This document shows positions 35,456 through 45,460 of a stretch of DNA of 64,000 nt, piece after piece. Both the position numbers and the translations under genes were made by a program. Source of the DNA: Amphibalanus amphitrite (taxonomy: Eukaryota > Arthropoda > Thecostraca > Balanomorpha > Balanidae); the NCBI RefSeq assembly GCF_019059575.1, contig NW_024881532.1:930001-994000 (forward strand), given 5' to 3'. Position 1 is the first letter of the stretch. Every line of letters starts with the position of its first letter. The notes under the pieces are model-generated. The model had not been told where the DNA came from and ran no database searches. It was given only the letters and a program-made list of their open reading frames with translations.

Positions 35456-35700
35456 CTGCAGTGACCGGTCAGTGTCCCGCAGTGACTGGTCACTGTCCCT
35501 GAGTTGACCGGTCAGTGTCACTGCAGTGACCGGTCATTGTCCGCGTTGTGACCGGTCAGTGTCACTGCAGGTGATCGATCAGTTGAACTATGGTCAGGAT
35601 AACTGCGGTGGCCGGTCAGCGTCCTGCAGTGACCGGTCAGCCGCGCCGGTCAGTATGGCGCAGCCAACTGCGCGGTGCGCTGTCCTGCGGTGACCGGCCT
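35456..35700. repeat. Minisatellite with TGACCGGTCA core
   Basis: The palindrome TGACCGGTCA, followed by GTGTCCCTGCAG-like sequence, recurs about ten times with spacing of ~18-25 bases. Units diverge towards the right. Confidence 0.85.
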
Positions 35701-35770
35701 CCACAAACTCTGACCACTAACTGACCACCAACAACAGCCGATTTGAGGGCCGACACGCCGCCGGACCTGT

Positions 35771-35941
35771 GGCCGTATTCACGTCGACTTCATAAGTTGA
35801 TTTTCTTTCGTGAGTATAATTTGGTATTCATGTCGACACTTCTTAATTTTATCGACCGAGTTCACGTGCTTAAAAAAAAATATGAAGAGATACTTCATGC
35901 ACAAGAAAATTCTTACAAAAATGATCGACGTGAATACGGCC
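35771..35941. mobile_element. 171-bp MITE with 17-bp perfect inverted ends
   Basis: GGCCGTATTCACGTCGA (35,771-35,787) is exactly repeated, inverted, at 35,925-35,941. The interior is AT-rich and has further partial copies of the terminal word (ATTCATGTCGAC near 35,827, GTTCACGTGC near 35,860). A short open frame across it is incidental. The target duplication is unclear. Confidence 0.85.
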
Positions 35942-36892
35942 CCTGATCCCCTCGCTCGGACCCGTCCGCTGAGTTAGACAGCGCTCCGGGGGCCGCCCGC
36001 GCTCCCACACACCGTTCCGATCACAGCTGACCCGGGTAAAACCACACCCGGCGCAGTGGGCCCAGGTGCGGCCCGATCCGCAGGTGTCCGCAGGCGTGGG
36101 AGAGAGACCATCAGAGGTCAGTGACGGTCGCGCCGCCCGACTCCCGAGCGACCCGCTGAACACTGGCCCATTGAGCCAGCTGGAGGAAATCAATTCAGTA
36201 TTAGTGATCTTTTTTTAACGTCAGCTCGCTTACAGGCTACAGCATTCATGAGATAAAAATGGATTGGATTGTACTCATTCAGGTAGTTTAGCGGAGAACG
36301 GAACGGCTATGTGTGCTGGGACAGGCAGAATGTGCATCATGTCTGCAGATTAATTTAGCTTTGCCCTATCTGAGGGTGCGATGACCAGTTTGGGCATCTC
36401 TCTCTTGTAACTACGTTTTCCTTCATGTAATTTTATAAGTCGATCGCCGAGCAGTGCACCTCGGGGCTCAGGTACTTATCCTATCCAGTTCGAACGAGGG
36501 TGCTACTGCTGGTGCCTGGTGGGATGAGATACGCCACCCAGTCGCTCAAACGGTAACTCATGTTCATGCTCCGAATTGGTACGCTTTCAGCTTCCCTTAT
36601 TGGCTGCCCGGAGGGATATCCGTCAAGAAAGCCTGGTCGGGATGAGGGTGAGGGGAGAGGGTCCTGAGGACAGAGAAGGCGGATGCTCCACGGCAACTCC
36701 TTTAAAGTCTTTATTGACCATCATGCCCTCTCGGTGGATCTCGGTCAAAGCTTTAGTTGCTACGATGGCCACTGATGGCGCTGAGCTGCGGCTACAGTTG
36801 CCATGTCTGCATGAGTTATTTTTTTTTTCAGCTATACAAGCCTCCATAGCAGTGCATAGTGCATACAAATGATTTGAGCTTACATATTGCCT
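35942..36892. other. Intergenic, nothing recognised
   Basis: A GC-rich start (to ~36,180), then mixed DNA. Short frames exist but none is recognisable. Confidence 0.35.
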
Positions 36893-37350
36893 TTAATCCT
36901 CACTCGTATTGGTGTTTTGCCTGCCGCGAACGAAGGGGGGGGGGGTCTGTTGGACCCCCTTGCCGTTTCGCCCCTGGTCGAGCTACAGCTCCGCTGAGAA
37001 AACGAGCGTGTTGCCCGTGACAAGAGGAAGCCGATGACACACAACTTTAAGGTCCTAGGTCATTGGTTGACCTTCCTTTTGGGTCAATGACCCAAATCGG
37101 GATAATCGGGACGTGTTAGAACGTCGTAAAGTGTTGCGGCTATGGGGTTTTTCGGGGTGCTGATTGCAAATATCATGTTAGTTTTGATCACAGATGATGT
37201 CGTCATGCTTTTAGGCCAGGTCGGGTTAAGTCAGGTCAGGTCAACCATTAGTGGTTTTACCGGGTATTCGTAGTAGGTGTCAACCGCCTCTGAAAGTCTC
37301 GTAGCATGTTACAAAGGCACCAAAACTACTTCATGTTCAAATGGTTGCTA

Positions 37351-38118
37351 AACAAGATATCTTGCGCTCGCTCCGCGTCGCTTTGGCGATAAAAAGATTA
37401 AGGAGAAAATTTGGGATCGAATGGTGTTTTTTCCGGTGACGATCGGACGTCTAGAAGCTTCGATATTGGCGAAAAACTTGTTAAACTTGCAAAAGTACTT
37501 GGTACTTGCTTGGTACTTGCCAAAGTACTCGGTACTTGCCAAATTGGTATTTGCATAAGTACTTGGTACTTGCTTGGTACTTGTAAAAGTACTTGGTACT
37601 TGCTTGGTACTTGCGAAAGTACTTGGTACTTGCACTCGCCCCCCCGTTCCCCCGACTCTACTCCCACCCCTACCCCCTCGGGATAATTCCGGGTTCGTCG
37701 GGTCAAGGAAAACTTGCCACTCTACTCCCCCCCCCCCCCCCAGAGCCATTTGGTATCGATCGGTGTTTGTCCCGTGTCAATCGGTCGTCAATAAGCCGAG
37801 ATATGCACGGCGACTTATTTCAATCGGCGCCGATCAGAATCTTCAGGACGGAGGTACCCACACTCATTTCTGGCCGTATCTCACTTTTCCGAGATCTACG
37901 TCAAACTACGTATTTAAAACTACAATTCTACAGCCGAATCTTCCAACTGGGGGTACCTCACTCACAATCGCACGTGATTCAGCCGCATTCCTGTGTGGCG
38001 CGCAATGCTGAAGAGATATGTGTTTCCGCGGGTATCTCGCAGGCCCTAAGAGAAAAAGCTCGCTGCAAAAACTCAGCGCTTCAAAAAACCCGCAATCCTA
38101 CTCAAATGGATATTTAAA
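37351..38118. mobile_element. Insertion of unknown type inside the TTAA element
   Basis: Comparison with the 27.1-kb copy shows the backbone breaking after GGTTGCTAAA and resuming at TTAGAATTCAGCT. The insert starts with the palindrome CAAGATATCTTG and carries a GTACTTGG minisatellite and a 15-C run (37,727-37,741). TAAA on both sides may be a target duplication. There are no clear inverted ends and no coding capacity. Confidence 0.6.
37495..37635. repeat. Minisatellite of GTACTTGGTACTTGCTT units
   Basis: Words of GTACTTGGTACTTGCTTGG and TACTTGCnAAA repeat with a ~30-base period (clear at 37,559 and 37,589) and a longer, diverged first unit. Confidence 0.9.
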
Positions 38119-38360
38119 TTAGAATTCAGCTAAAAAAAAAAACTAGCATAGAAACATGTAAAACTCGAAATAGTGAACCGAGGTCATCAAAGATCAATGA
38201 CCTGACCTGACCTTCAGGTGATCTTGACACCCACCCTAATGCATATCGACATCATATGATTGAACGCTTGAAACCACGGAAATACTGCAAACGCGCGGCT
38301 AATGCGAGCCGACAGTCGACACACGCTGAATCGCGATTCCGGCCAGACATGGCCAGACAT

Positions 38361-38450
38361 TTTAACTTACTTTGATTGTGTTTGACGCTGGAGTGTAAGT
38401 GCCTGTGTGGTTTCTCCAAAGATAAGCAATACATACATACATACATACGT
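38361..38450 (+). mobile_element. Short LINE-like 3-prime tail with (ACAT)n
   Basis: About 90 bases absent from the sister copies. It contains GTTTCTCCAAAGATAAGCAAT and then an (ACAT)n run. This resembles the 3-prime end of RTE-type LINEs, where the GATAAGCAATA-like terminus is followed by a microsatellite tail. ACAT on both sides is a possible target duplication. Confidence 0.6.
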
Positions 38451-38648
38451 ACATGGTCTCGAAAAATAGGTCATAGGTCAAAGGTCAATAGGGTCAGGGT
38501 TATAAAATTTTCAGGGTATGTGTAATATTGATTAACGCAAGAGTTCTGAAAGTCTCGGCGCGATAGGCCGCTTTTACGTGAGTTAGTTGCGAAAAACCCG
38601 AGGGGGTCCGTTCGAACCCCCCCCCCCCCCTATACGGGCGAGGGTTAA

Positions 38649-40040
38649 ATTATGAGTGTACAAATGTACTACAAATGATGGCAAACGCAAACGATATTTG
38701 TTTTATCAAACGTGGTGCGCTTATACCTGTAAGCTACAGGGCACAGGTGGTCTCGTTCAAACCCAATCCGTCAAACAGCAATGTGTTGCTACTTGCTAGT
38801 TCTTACTGTTACCAACATCGTCGTCCAGGTAGGTCGCGCTACCTGGTCCACCACCAGCTGGTGCAGCAGCTGGTGACAGTTGTATCCCAACTGTCATTCG
38901 GTCGCCCCTGTCTCGCGTGAGCGCATTCCTCAAGCATTTGTGTATTCTTGGTCAACAGAGTTAGGGGGTCATCTCGATTCCAATCTAGCCCAACGACTTA
39001 TCGTGTATGTTGAACTGGTGCTGCCAAATGCCATTCACGGTATTGCTAGGATTGGGACGATGACATACACCCTGACACCCATATTTCACACCCTTTGTAA
39101 AGACACGTGCGGCCCCACCTGTGGTGCGCTCTATATGCCGCACAATATGTCCCTAACGTCGGTGCACGTGACATTTGCGACCGTTTGAAAAACGTCACCA
39201 CTGACAGCTGAGCGGGGTAGGCCTCGTGCTGATAGACCAGCTGCGCGCGCTGCAGGCGGACACTCGATTGGGAGCCGCTGACGGGAGAGCTGTGGGGCGC
39301 GGGAGCCGGCCGAACGCCTGTTGGCGACACCCAGTGAAGGTTAGTTGGGTTTACTCAGAGCTATGAAAGCAACTGGAATATGTTTAGGTCATCAATAGGG
39401 TTCGATTGATATGCAACATGACCTTTTCCGGTCAGCCGGGAACGGTCAGCTGTCCGTTTTCCGCACTCTGACCAGTGATTAAAGTGTAAAATGGATCTTT
39501 TCATGTCCACTTATTGCTAATTCGATGTGTCTCGACGAGAGAATTACTATGCCGTTAATACCAACGTAATATGAGCTTGGTGTTCCGAGTTATTGCAGAA
39601 CATTGCGACAAATGTTTTTCTTTTTTGCTCTCTGTTTTGCCCTCTGGAGTCTAAACCGTTGATCTGAGGTCAAATCTGATCTCAAATCTTTTGGTGGCCG
39701 AGTTATACGCCGATTTGGGACAAAGATAATCCTTTGGTGACCTGATGTGACCTCCGCAATGACCTGATCGAAAAAATTATCTCCGTAATGCTCAAAGATT
39801 TGACAGCGAGCTTTCTATTGGTTTTTTTCGCGTCTATCTCGCTTTCTTAGTTTTGAGATAATAGGGCTGCGTAACTGGCCGAGGCCCCCACCAGGGCGTG
39901 GGATGGTTGCAAATAAAGTGTCAAGTTTGCTTATAAGGTCTTTGCCTCTCAGTTTTTTCTTTAGCTTACTCCTACTTATAAAGTTTACTTGCATTTAATA
40001 CGGTGTAGCAAAATGTTTGTGCTGCTCACTTTGTGCCACG
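38649..40040. other. Intergenic / upstream region of the plus-strand fucosyltransferase
   Basis: No exon can be defined. A patch at ~39,660-39,800 has AGGTCA / TGACCTGATGTGACCTCC words like the interior of the TTAA elements, but without ends. A 5-prime untranslated exon of the downstream gene may lie somewhere here, given the splice-acceptor-like sequence before its ATG. Confidence 0.35.
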
Positions 40041-40058
40041 TTTCAGGTGTAATTCAAC
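40041..40058 (+). promoter_or_regulatory. Candidate 3-prime splice site and 5-prime leader of the fucosyltransferase
   Basis: CACTTTGTGCCACGTTTCAG|GTG places a splice-acceptor-like TTTCAG 12 bases before the ATG. The minus-strand paralogue has TTTTTTGTATTTCAG|GTT 9 bases before its ATG. The shared position suggests that both genes have an intron in the 5-prime untranslated region. The upstream exon is not identified. Confidence 0.5.
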
Positions 40059-41345
40059 ATGGCATGTCTCACGACTCGAAAGAAGCGGATATTATTCTGC
40101 CTTCTAGTCATTTCAGCCTTTATACTAGTCTTCCATCCGACTCTGCGGGAGCTCAAAGCTGACCGACACCGGCCACAGTCATGGCTCTCGGCTAACAGCA
40201 CCCGTGACCAGCCGGCCGGCAATGAACCTCGAGGTCCGGCGTCATCTCCTGCAGAGGGCGCTTCTTCGGCAGAATCTGGTCACGGTCTAACTAGCGCAAA
40301 CAGGCCACATGGCCAAGATAGGGCACAAAGTCTGGAAAGTCGAGCTGAAGATGCTAAAGCAAGCGCGGCGGCAACTGACCCTCCGCTCAAATACATCCTC
40401 TACTGGAACGAGTTTTACGGCTCGATGGAGTTTGAGTGGGGCTCTGGCCAGAAGCCGTTCATCGAAAACGGCTGCGAGGTCAACACCTGCTACGGCACAA
40501 ACAACCGCAGTCTGCTCCGAATGGACCAGTTTGACGCCATTCTGTTTCACGTGCAAACCGTGAGCCTGTTCGGCTGGCCTGATGTCCGCTCTCCGCACCA
40601 GCGCTACGTGTTTGTGACGATGGAGTCGGCCCAGTACCTGACGATTCCGCTCACATCGAGCAAGTACAAGAGTGCCTTCAACCTGACGCTGACCTACCGT
40701 CGCGACTCGGACTTTCCCTACCTGTACGGGGCCATGGAGCCGGTGCCGTCCCCTCCTCCCACCTCGACCCGAAACTACGCCGCCGGCAAGACCAAACTGG
40801 TGGCCTGGTTTGTATCACACTGTTCATCGATGAGCAATCGAGGAAATTACGTGAAGCTCCTGCAAAAGTATATACCAGTGGATGTCTACGGTACATGTGG
40901 CCCATTGAAGTGCCCAAGAAGTGCGGACAACAACTGCCATAAAACTTTACTTAACAACGATTACAAGTTCTACCTATCGTTTGAGAACAGCATCTGCAAT
41001 GACTATGTTACCGAAAAGCTGTTTGACGCTTTAGAGTATGATGTGGTGCCAGTGGTTTTGGGTGGAGCAAACTACTCTTCATTTGCACCTCCCGGATCTT
41101 ACATAGATGCCCTGAAGTTTACGCCAGAGGAGCTTGCAAAATACTTGCTCAAGCTAGACAAGGACGACGCTGCTTACAATGCGTATTTTCAGTGGAAGGG
41201 AAAATACAGATATGTGGCTAAGAAAACGTTTCAGAAATCGTCTTTTTGTGATTTGTGTAAATATTTACAAAGTAACGGCACAAAAGTGTATAGCAACATG
41301 CAAGATTGGTGGGTTAGCGAACAATGTCACACTCTAGAATTGTGA
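40059..41345 (+). CDS. Alpha-1,3-fucosyltransferase (GT10 family), plus-strand copy
   Basis: A Golgi enzyme that transfers fucose from GDP-fucose in alpha-1,3 linkage to N-acetylglucosamine-containing glycans. The 428-residue product is a type II membrane protein: a short basic tail (residues 1-10), one membrane segment (~11-29), a Ser/Ala/Pro-rich stem (~35-108), then the catalytic domain. The acceptor-side half starts at LKYILYWNEFYG (110-121). The GDP-fucose half includes KLVAWFVSHCSS (246-257), DVYGTCG (275-281) and the family signature from YKFYLSFENS (302-311) through DYVTEKLFDAL (315-325) and VPVVLGGANYSSFAPPGSYI (330-349). Sequons are at N46, N208, N338 and N406, and a CDLC pair at 397-400. 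Length is normal for the family. The coding sequence is uninterrupted. The first ATG is used because it precedes the membrane segment. It faces a close paralogue tail to tail. It looks most like the arthropod 'fucosyltransferase C-like' group; the exact acceptor is unknown. Confidence 0.95.
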   Translation: MACLTTRKKRILFCLLVISAFILVFHPTLRELKADRHRPQSWLSANSTRDQPAGNEPRGPASSPAEGASSAESGHGLTSANRPHGQDRAQSLESRAEDAKASAAATDPPLKYILYWNEFYGSMEFEWGSGQKPFIENGCEVNTCYGTNNRSLLRMDQFDAILFHVQTVSLFGWPDVRSPHQRYVFVTMESAQYLTIPLTSSKYKSAFNLTLTYRRDSDFPYLYGAMEPVPSPPPTSTRNYAAGKTKLVAWFVSHCSSMSNRGNYVKLLQKYIPVDVYGTCGPLKCPRSADNNCHKTLLNNDYKFYLSFENSICNDYVTEKLFDALEYDVVPVVLGGANYSSFAPPGSYIDALKFTPEELAKYLLKLDKDDAAYNAYFQWKGKYRYVAKKTFQKSSFCDLCKYLQSNGTKVYSNMQDWWVSEQCHTLEL

Positions 41346-42864
41346 GTGTTTAAAGGCTTTAAAAGCAGCTAATTTCAAAGTAAGATTTGCCACCTATTTA
41401 GTTATCGACGTTTGGCTTTATGCTGTGCAGTGAGGTACAATGTAGACATCCTATTAGTTGTGGCTTATAACGGCAGCTGCCCGCTGTCTTTTGTATGTTT
41501 TTATTTCGTTTTTATTTTTTAAGCATGTTTGTGATGATGTGTTTGTGGGGCTTTGTCATTAACCTGCCGGCTGCCACAGGTAGTGAATGCTAGTAAACCA
41601 TCTGCACTAGCCATTCTGTTGCCATCGTATTCAAATGGCAGTAGCGAGAGCTGCCAATGTCGCCCGCAGTCTGTTTATAGACTTGAATAGATAAATGCCT
41701 GTCGCCTAGTTTGTCCGTCCAACACTTCATGAAGAAGTCGAATGTCAATCGCATACCTATTGATAAGCAGCTAATTGTAAAATGCCCTATTGCCTACATC
41801 ATGCATTTCAAGTGTTTCATTAGGGATGATATTCATATATGAAATGTGTATAAAATGTTAACCGGCTTGTTGCAATGGTTGATATGATGCAATCATGTTC
41901 AGCTCGAACTTAGTAGGTGCCTTCTTCATATTTGAGTCACTCAGGATACCTCAAGCAAACATGTCAATTAGTCAGTGGTCAAAGAAGTGAATTATTACAT
42001 GGTCCGTATGTTAACGGGCTGATCGATAATTTTGACTGTTGACCGCAATTTCCATGCAACTGGCAGTTAAAATTGCAGCCAAAACTATTGCAGTCAATTT
42101 TGGTGCGTTCTTCATATAGGTCGTCGTGAGAACGACTATTGCTCCCCTATTGCGACAACGTTTATTTTTCACCACGCAGTTTCCATTATCAGTTTCCGTT
42201 TCCGTTTCCTCCCCACTAGGCATGCATGCTTGTACATAAACTGGCCGGGAAGAGCATAAACACCTACAGATACACATCTAGAACACATTTAACTTCACAA
42301 ACACGCACGCGCATCACAGCCCGTCTACCTGCACACACAGGACAACATCGCTGAACTGCATGATAAAAAGAAAATCATCAGCGAGTGCTGGTAACCTATA
42401 GCATAGCTCATGGAGTCACTGAGAAGAACATCGAATACGTCATGCCATGCCTCTATTCGCCTGGATGTTTCTGTCCATGTAAGTACTACAGCAATGAATG
42501 TGATAGCACAAGGAAACCTAGGACGGAGACTAGATGTTTGTCAGAAAATAAGGAACGACATTGGGACCGTTCATAAAACAAATGTACACAATTAGCCAAA
42601 ATGCATAGGTAACGTAGAGAAAGCTTCCTTCAACATCTGAGAATTTGTCTACCATACAAAGTGTGAACCAAGTCGTTTGAATGCAGACCAGCTGCAGACA
42701 TTTGAAGAGGGAGTGGAAGTGTGCAGTGTGTGCATTCAACATAAGTACAACAATTTTCTCTTATCGTGGGATCTGCTACCAACTTGACATTTTTCCGTTA
42801 TTTCTATTTCCGGCATGTTAAAGAACAAAACACAAGTTATCCCCATTATCATTTTACTGTCTAG
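41346..42864. other. Interval between the convergent fucosyltransferase genes
   Basis: It should hold both 3-prime untranslated regions. No AATAAA was seen close to the plus-strand stop codon. No inverted repeat with clear ends was found, so the boundary of the inverted duplication is not marked by a recognisable transposon here. Short frames near 42,385-42,595 are not recognisable. Confidence 0.4.
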
Positions 42865-44127
42865 CTATAGTTTCAAACTCTTACACTGACCCTTGACCCA
42901 CCATTTATTCATGCTTGTGTAGATCTTTGTTTTGTCTGAATGAAGATATTTACAAAGATCACAAAATGACGACTTTTTATATGAAATCTTCTCCACGTTT
43001 TTATACTTGCCTTTCCAATTAAAGTATGCGTTATAAGCAGCGTCGTCCTTGTCTAGCTTGAGCAAGTATTTTGCTAGTTCCTCTGGTGTATACTTCAGGG
43101 CATCTATGTACGATCCGGGAGGGGCAAATGAAGAGTAGTTTGCTCCACCCAAGACCACTGGAACCACGTCATATTTCAAAACGTCAAACAACTTTTCCGT
43201 CACGTAGTCATTGCAGATGCTGTTTTCAAAAGATAGGTAGAACTTGTAGTCATTGTTCAGCAGGGTTTTATGGCAGTTGTTGTCGGAGGTTCTCGGGCAC
43301 TTAAATGGGCCACATTTACCGTAGATATCCACTGGTATATACTTTTGAAGGAGCTTCACGTACTTTCCTCGATTACTTCTCGATGAACAGTGCGATACGA
43401 ACCAGGCCACCAGTTTGGTCTTGCCGGCGGCGTAGTTTCGGGTCGAGGTTGGAGGTGGGGACGGCACCGGCTCCACACCTCCGTAAGGGTAGGGGAAGTC
43501 CGAGTCGCGACGGTAGGTCAGCGTCAGGTTGAACAAGTTGTTGTAGAACGTGAGCGGAATGGCCACGTACTGGGCCGATTCCGTGGTCACAAACACATAG
43601 CGCTGGTGCGGAGAACGCACCTTTGGCCAGTCAAAGAACGGCAGCGTCTGGGCGTGGAAAAGAATGGCGTCAAACTGATCCATCTTCAAAAGTTTGCGGT
43701 TGTTTGTGCCGAAGCAGGTGTTGACCTCGCAGCCGTTTTCGATGAACGGCTTCTGCCCAGAGCCCCACTGAAACTCCATCGAGCCGTAAAACTCGTTCCA
43801 GTAGAGGATGTATTTGAGCGGAGGGACAGGAGCTGCAGTGCTGATCCGAGCGTCCTCTGCTCGGGCTGCCGAATTCTGCACCCGATCTGGACCATGAGAC
43901 CGGCCGTCGCCAGTCAGACCGTGACCGGGCCTGGCCGCAGCAGCGCCCTCTGCAGATGGCGCCCCTTGGCCGGCCGGCTGATGCTGGTCGCTGCGAAGCG
44001 GGGACCACTGCGACCGACGCCTTTCAGTGGCGAGATCGCGTAGAAACGGCTGCAGAACCACGATATACGCTGAAATGCTCAGGAAACAGACGAGCACCAG
44101 CTGCCTGTAGAGTTTTGCTGATGCCAT
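42865..44127 (-). CDS. Alpha-1,3-fucosyltransferase (GT10 family), minus-strand copy
   Basis: A paralogue of the plus-strand gene with the same expected Golgi reaction (GDP-fucose donor, alpha-1,3 fucosylation of glycans). The 420-residue product has a short N-terminal tail, a membrane segment (~9-28), a Pro/Ala/Gly-rich stem (~33-102) and the catalytic domain from LKYILYWNEFYG (104-115). GDP-fucose-binding parts include KLVAWFVSHCSS (238-249), DIYGKCG (267-273), YKFYLSFENS (294-303), DYVTEKLFDVL (307-317) and VPVVLGGANYSSFAPPGSYI (322-341); the CDLC pair is at 389-392. All signature residues of the paralogue are kept. The two proteins differ mainly in the tail, the stem, the segment after IPLT and the last ~50 residues, so both look functional. 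The sequon set is reduced: N200 and N330 remain, while those matching N46 and N406 are absent. The coding sequence is uninterrupted. Different acceptor preference or expression is possible but unproven. Confidence 0.95.
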   Translation of the reverse strand: MASAKLYRQLVLVCFLSISAYIVVLQPFLRDLATERRRSQWSPLRSDQHQPAGQGAPSAEGAAAARPGHGLTGDGRSHGPDRVQNSAARAEDARISTAAPVPPLKYILYWNEFYGSMEFQWGSGQKPFIENGCEVNTCFGTNNRKLLKMDQFDAILFHAQTLPFFDWPKVRSPHQRYVFVTTESAQYVAIPLTFYNNLFNLTLTYRRDSDFPYPYGGVEPVPSPPPTSTRNYAAGKTKLVAWFVSHCSSRSNRGKYVKLLQKYIPVDIYGKCGPFKCPRTSDNNCHKTLLNNDYKFYLSFENSICNDYVTEKLFDVLKYDVVPVVLGGANYSSFAPPGSYIDALKYTPEELAKYLLKLDKDDAAYNAYFNWKGKYKNVEKISYKKSSFCDLCKYLHSDKTKIYTSMNKWWVKGQCKSLKL

Positions 44128-44139
44128 AGCCCGAACCTG
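44128..44139 (-). promoter_or_regulatory. Candidate 3-prime splice site before the minus-strand fucosyltransferase
   Basis: On the minus strand TTTTTTGTATTTCAG|GTTCGGGCT precedes the ATG, with a good polypyrimidine run and the AG at 44,138-44,137. The position is equivalent to that in the plus-strand paralogue. Confidence 0.5.
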
Positions 44140-44176
44140 AAATACAAAAAAGCTTGGTTAACTGCCTGCAACTTAC

Positions 44177-44212
44177 TGAACAACGGATGTGTTCACTGCT
44201 CCGGCTATATAT
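44177..44212 (-). promoter_or_regulatory. Possible TATA box and initiator for the minus-strand fucosyltransferase
   Basis: On the minus strand TATATA (44,211-44,206) lies ~34 bases before the A of TTCAGT (44,177), which matches the arthropod initiator TCAGT. Transcription from there would give a leader of ~50 bases. This competes with the splice-acceptor reading of TTTCAG at 44,137, since a 40-base intron would be too short. Both are inferences. Confidence 0.25.
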
Positions 44213-45460
44213 GTAAGTACCTATACCTTGATGGCAACAAGGCATAAAAAATTAATCATTTCCATGCATCTGCTAGCAGTGTTATTAATTCAGCATCGAA
44301 GACTTTTCTGGCTTTTATTATTCCGTTAATGATGATGGTATGGAATCAATAGGTACCTACTAGTTCGACATGTAGGTGCATACCTACCTACTCAACATAG
44401 GGATTGTCAAAAAAGTTGTATTTTAAAATTATTTATGCATGAATTATGTTTCATCAAATATCCTACATTATAAATGATGGCGGAGTGTTTTTTTTCAAAG
44501 CATTACAGGACAAGTAATCGAGTTTCATAGTTTGACTCTTAATTTTCTGAAGTGTTTGTCGTGATTTCGACAAACACGGGTTTATTCTTTTGACATATGA
44601 CAAGGGCGTATTCAAGACAGAGTTATGTAATGATTATTTTGTGTTTACCTTTTCCTACTATCATTAAAATAATTTTTTCGTGCAGTGAGACCTCTAACTG
44701 AGTTGTGCAATCAATCATCCAGTCGGTCCTTAGCGGCGTTAAGCGTTCTCACACGTGCGCACGTGCTGGAGCACCGCAGCCGTATCACACAAAAATGCAT
44801 CACCTAATGAGGCTCACCGATAGGCCAAGTTTCATTACAATCGGTCCAGCTATTAGTGAGTTATAGATTAGCGAAACAATTTTGACATAACCATGGTGCC
44901 GCGTCCGTCTCGGATGTAGATGTCAATAAAAGGCCATATCGGAATAGAAAGCATGGGCAACCGAAAACGGAAGAACATTCGTTACAAAACAAATGTACGG
45001 TTGCGAAGAGAGGCCGCTCAAAATCGTTACAGGCCGAGTCATGCGAATACAGGTTCATGCGAATATTCTTCTGTTATGTTGAAATGACCGCGTCACGCTT
45101 TGTGCTCACAAGAATTAAATAGCAGGTGAGCGTATACCTATTTATTTTTATTTTTTTATACATTTATCAATTAAAGTGCCAAAATCATCCAAAATAGAAT
45201 GGGCAATCTCAAGAATGTTTGAAACATTTCTGATGATTTCTGCCAATGAATCTCTGATTGCAGTTTCCACGAATCTCATACTGGGTGTAAGGTGGGAATT
45301 TGTCGTTACAATGAACTAAGACTAACATTCAATGATTTAGATTTGAGACAACGCAGCTACCGGGATGGTAATGCAACAATATAGGTATTTCAAGCCACAA
45401 TCTCCCAAAGCTCACCTGGTAGACTCCGCCTTGGAGCCGTATCACCACCGTCCAATCTGT
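44213..45460. other. Intergenic, with a CACGTG-element remnant and a small hairpin
   Basis: No gene supported. At 44,745-44,880 a diverged single unit of the CACGTG element can be followed (CACACGTGCGCACGTGC, then AAGTTTCATTACAATCGGTCC). A perfect 10-bp hairpin, GTGTTTGTCG with loop TGATTT, lies at 44,553-44,578. Confidence 0.5.

Larger units (their letters stand above)
36893..38648 (+). mobile_element. TTAA-family element, long copy with two nested insertions
   Basis: TTAA|TCCTCACTCG at the left and CGGGCGAGGG|TTAA at the right. Hairpins: an 11-G run, TCTGTTGGA and CCCCC at ~36,936-36,961, and GGGGGTCCGTTCGAACCCCC at ~38,604-38,623. The backbone matches the copies at 27.1 and 27.8 kb throughout. 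Relative to them it is interrupted twice: at ~37,351-38,118 (768 bp, unrelated, with a minisatellite) and at ~38,361-38,450 (LINE-like tail). AGGTCA sites are dense in the backbone. No transposase. Confidence 0.9.

Noticed and set aside
37348..38117. Overlapping frames of 102-174 codons around the GTACTTGG repeat
   Set aside because: They translate a minisatellite and a C-run in competing phases inside a nested insertion.
43390..44043. 217-codon plus-strand frame opposite the minus-strand fucosyltransferase
   Set aside because: It is the shadow of the GC-rich coding strand of the real gene.
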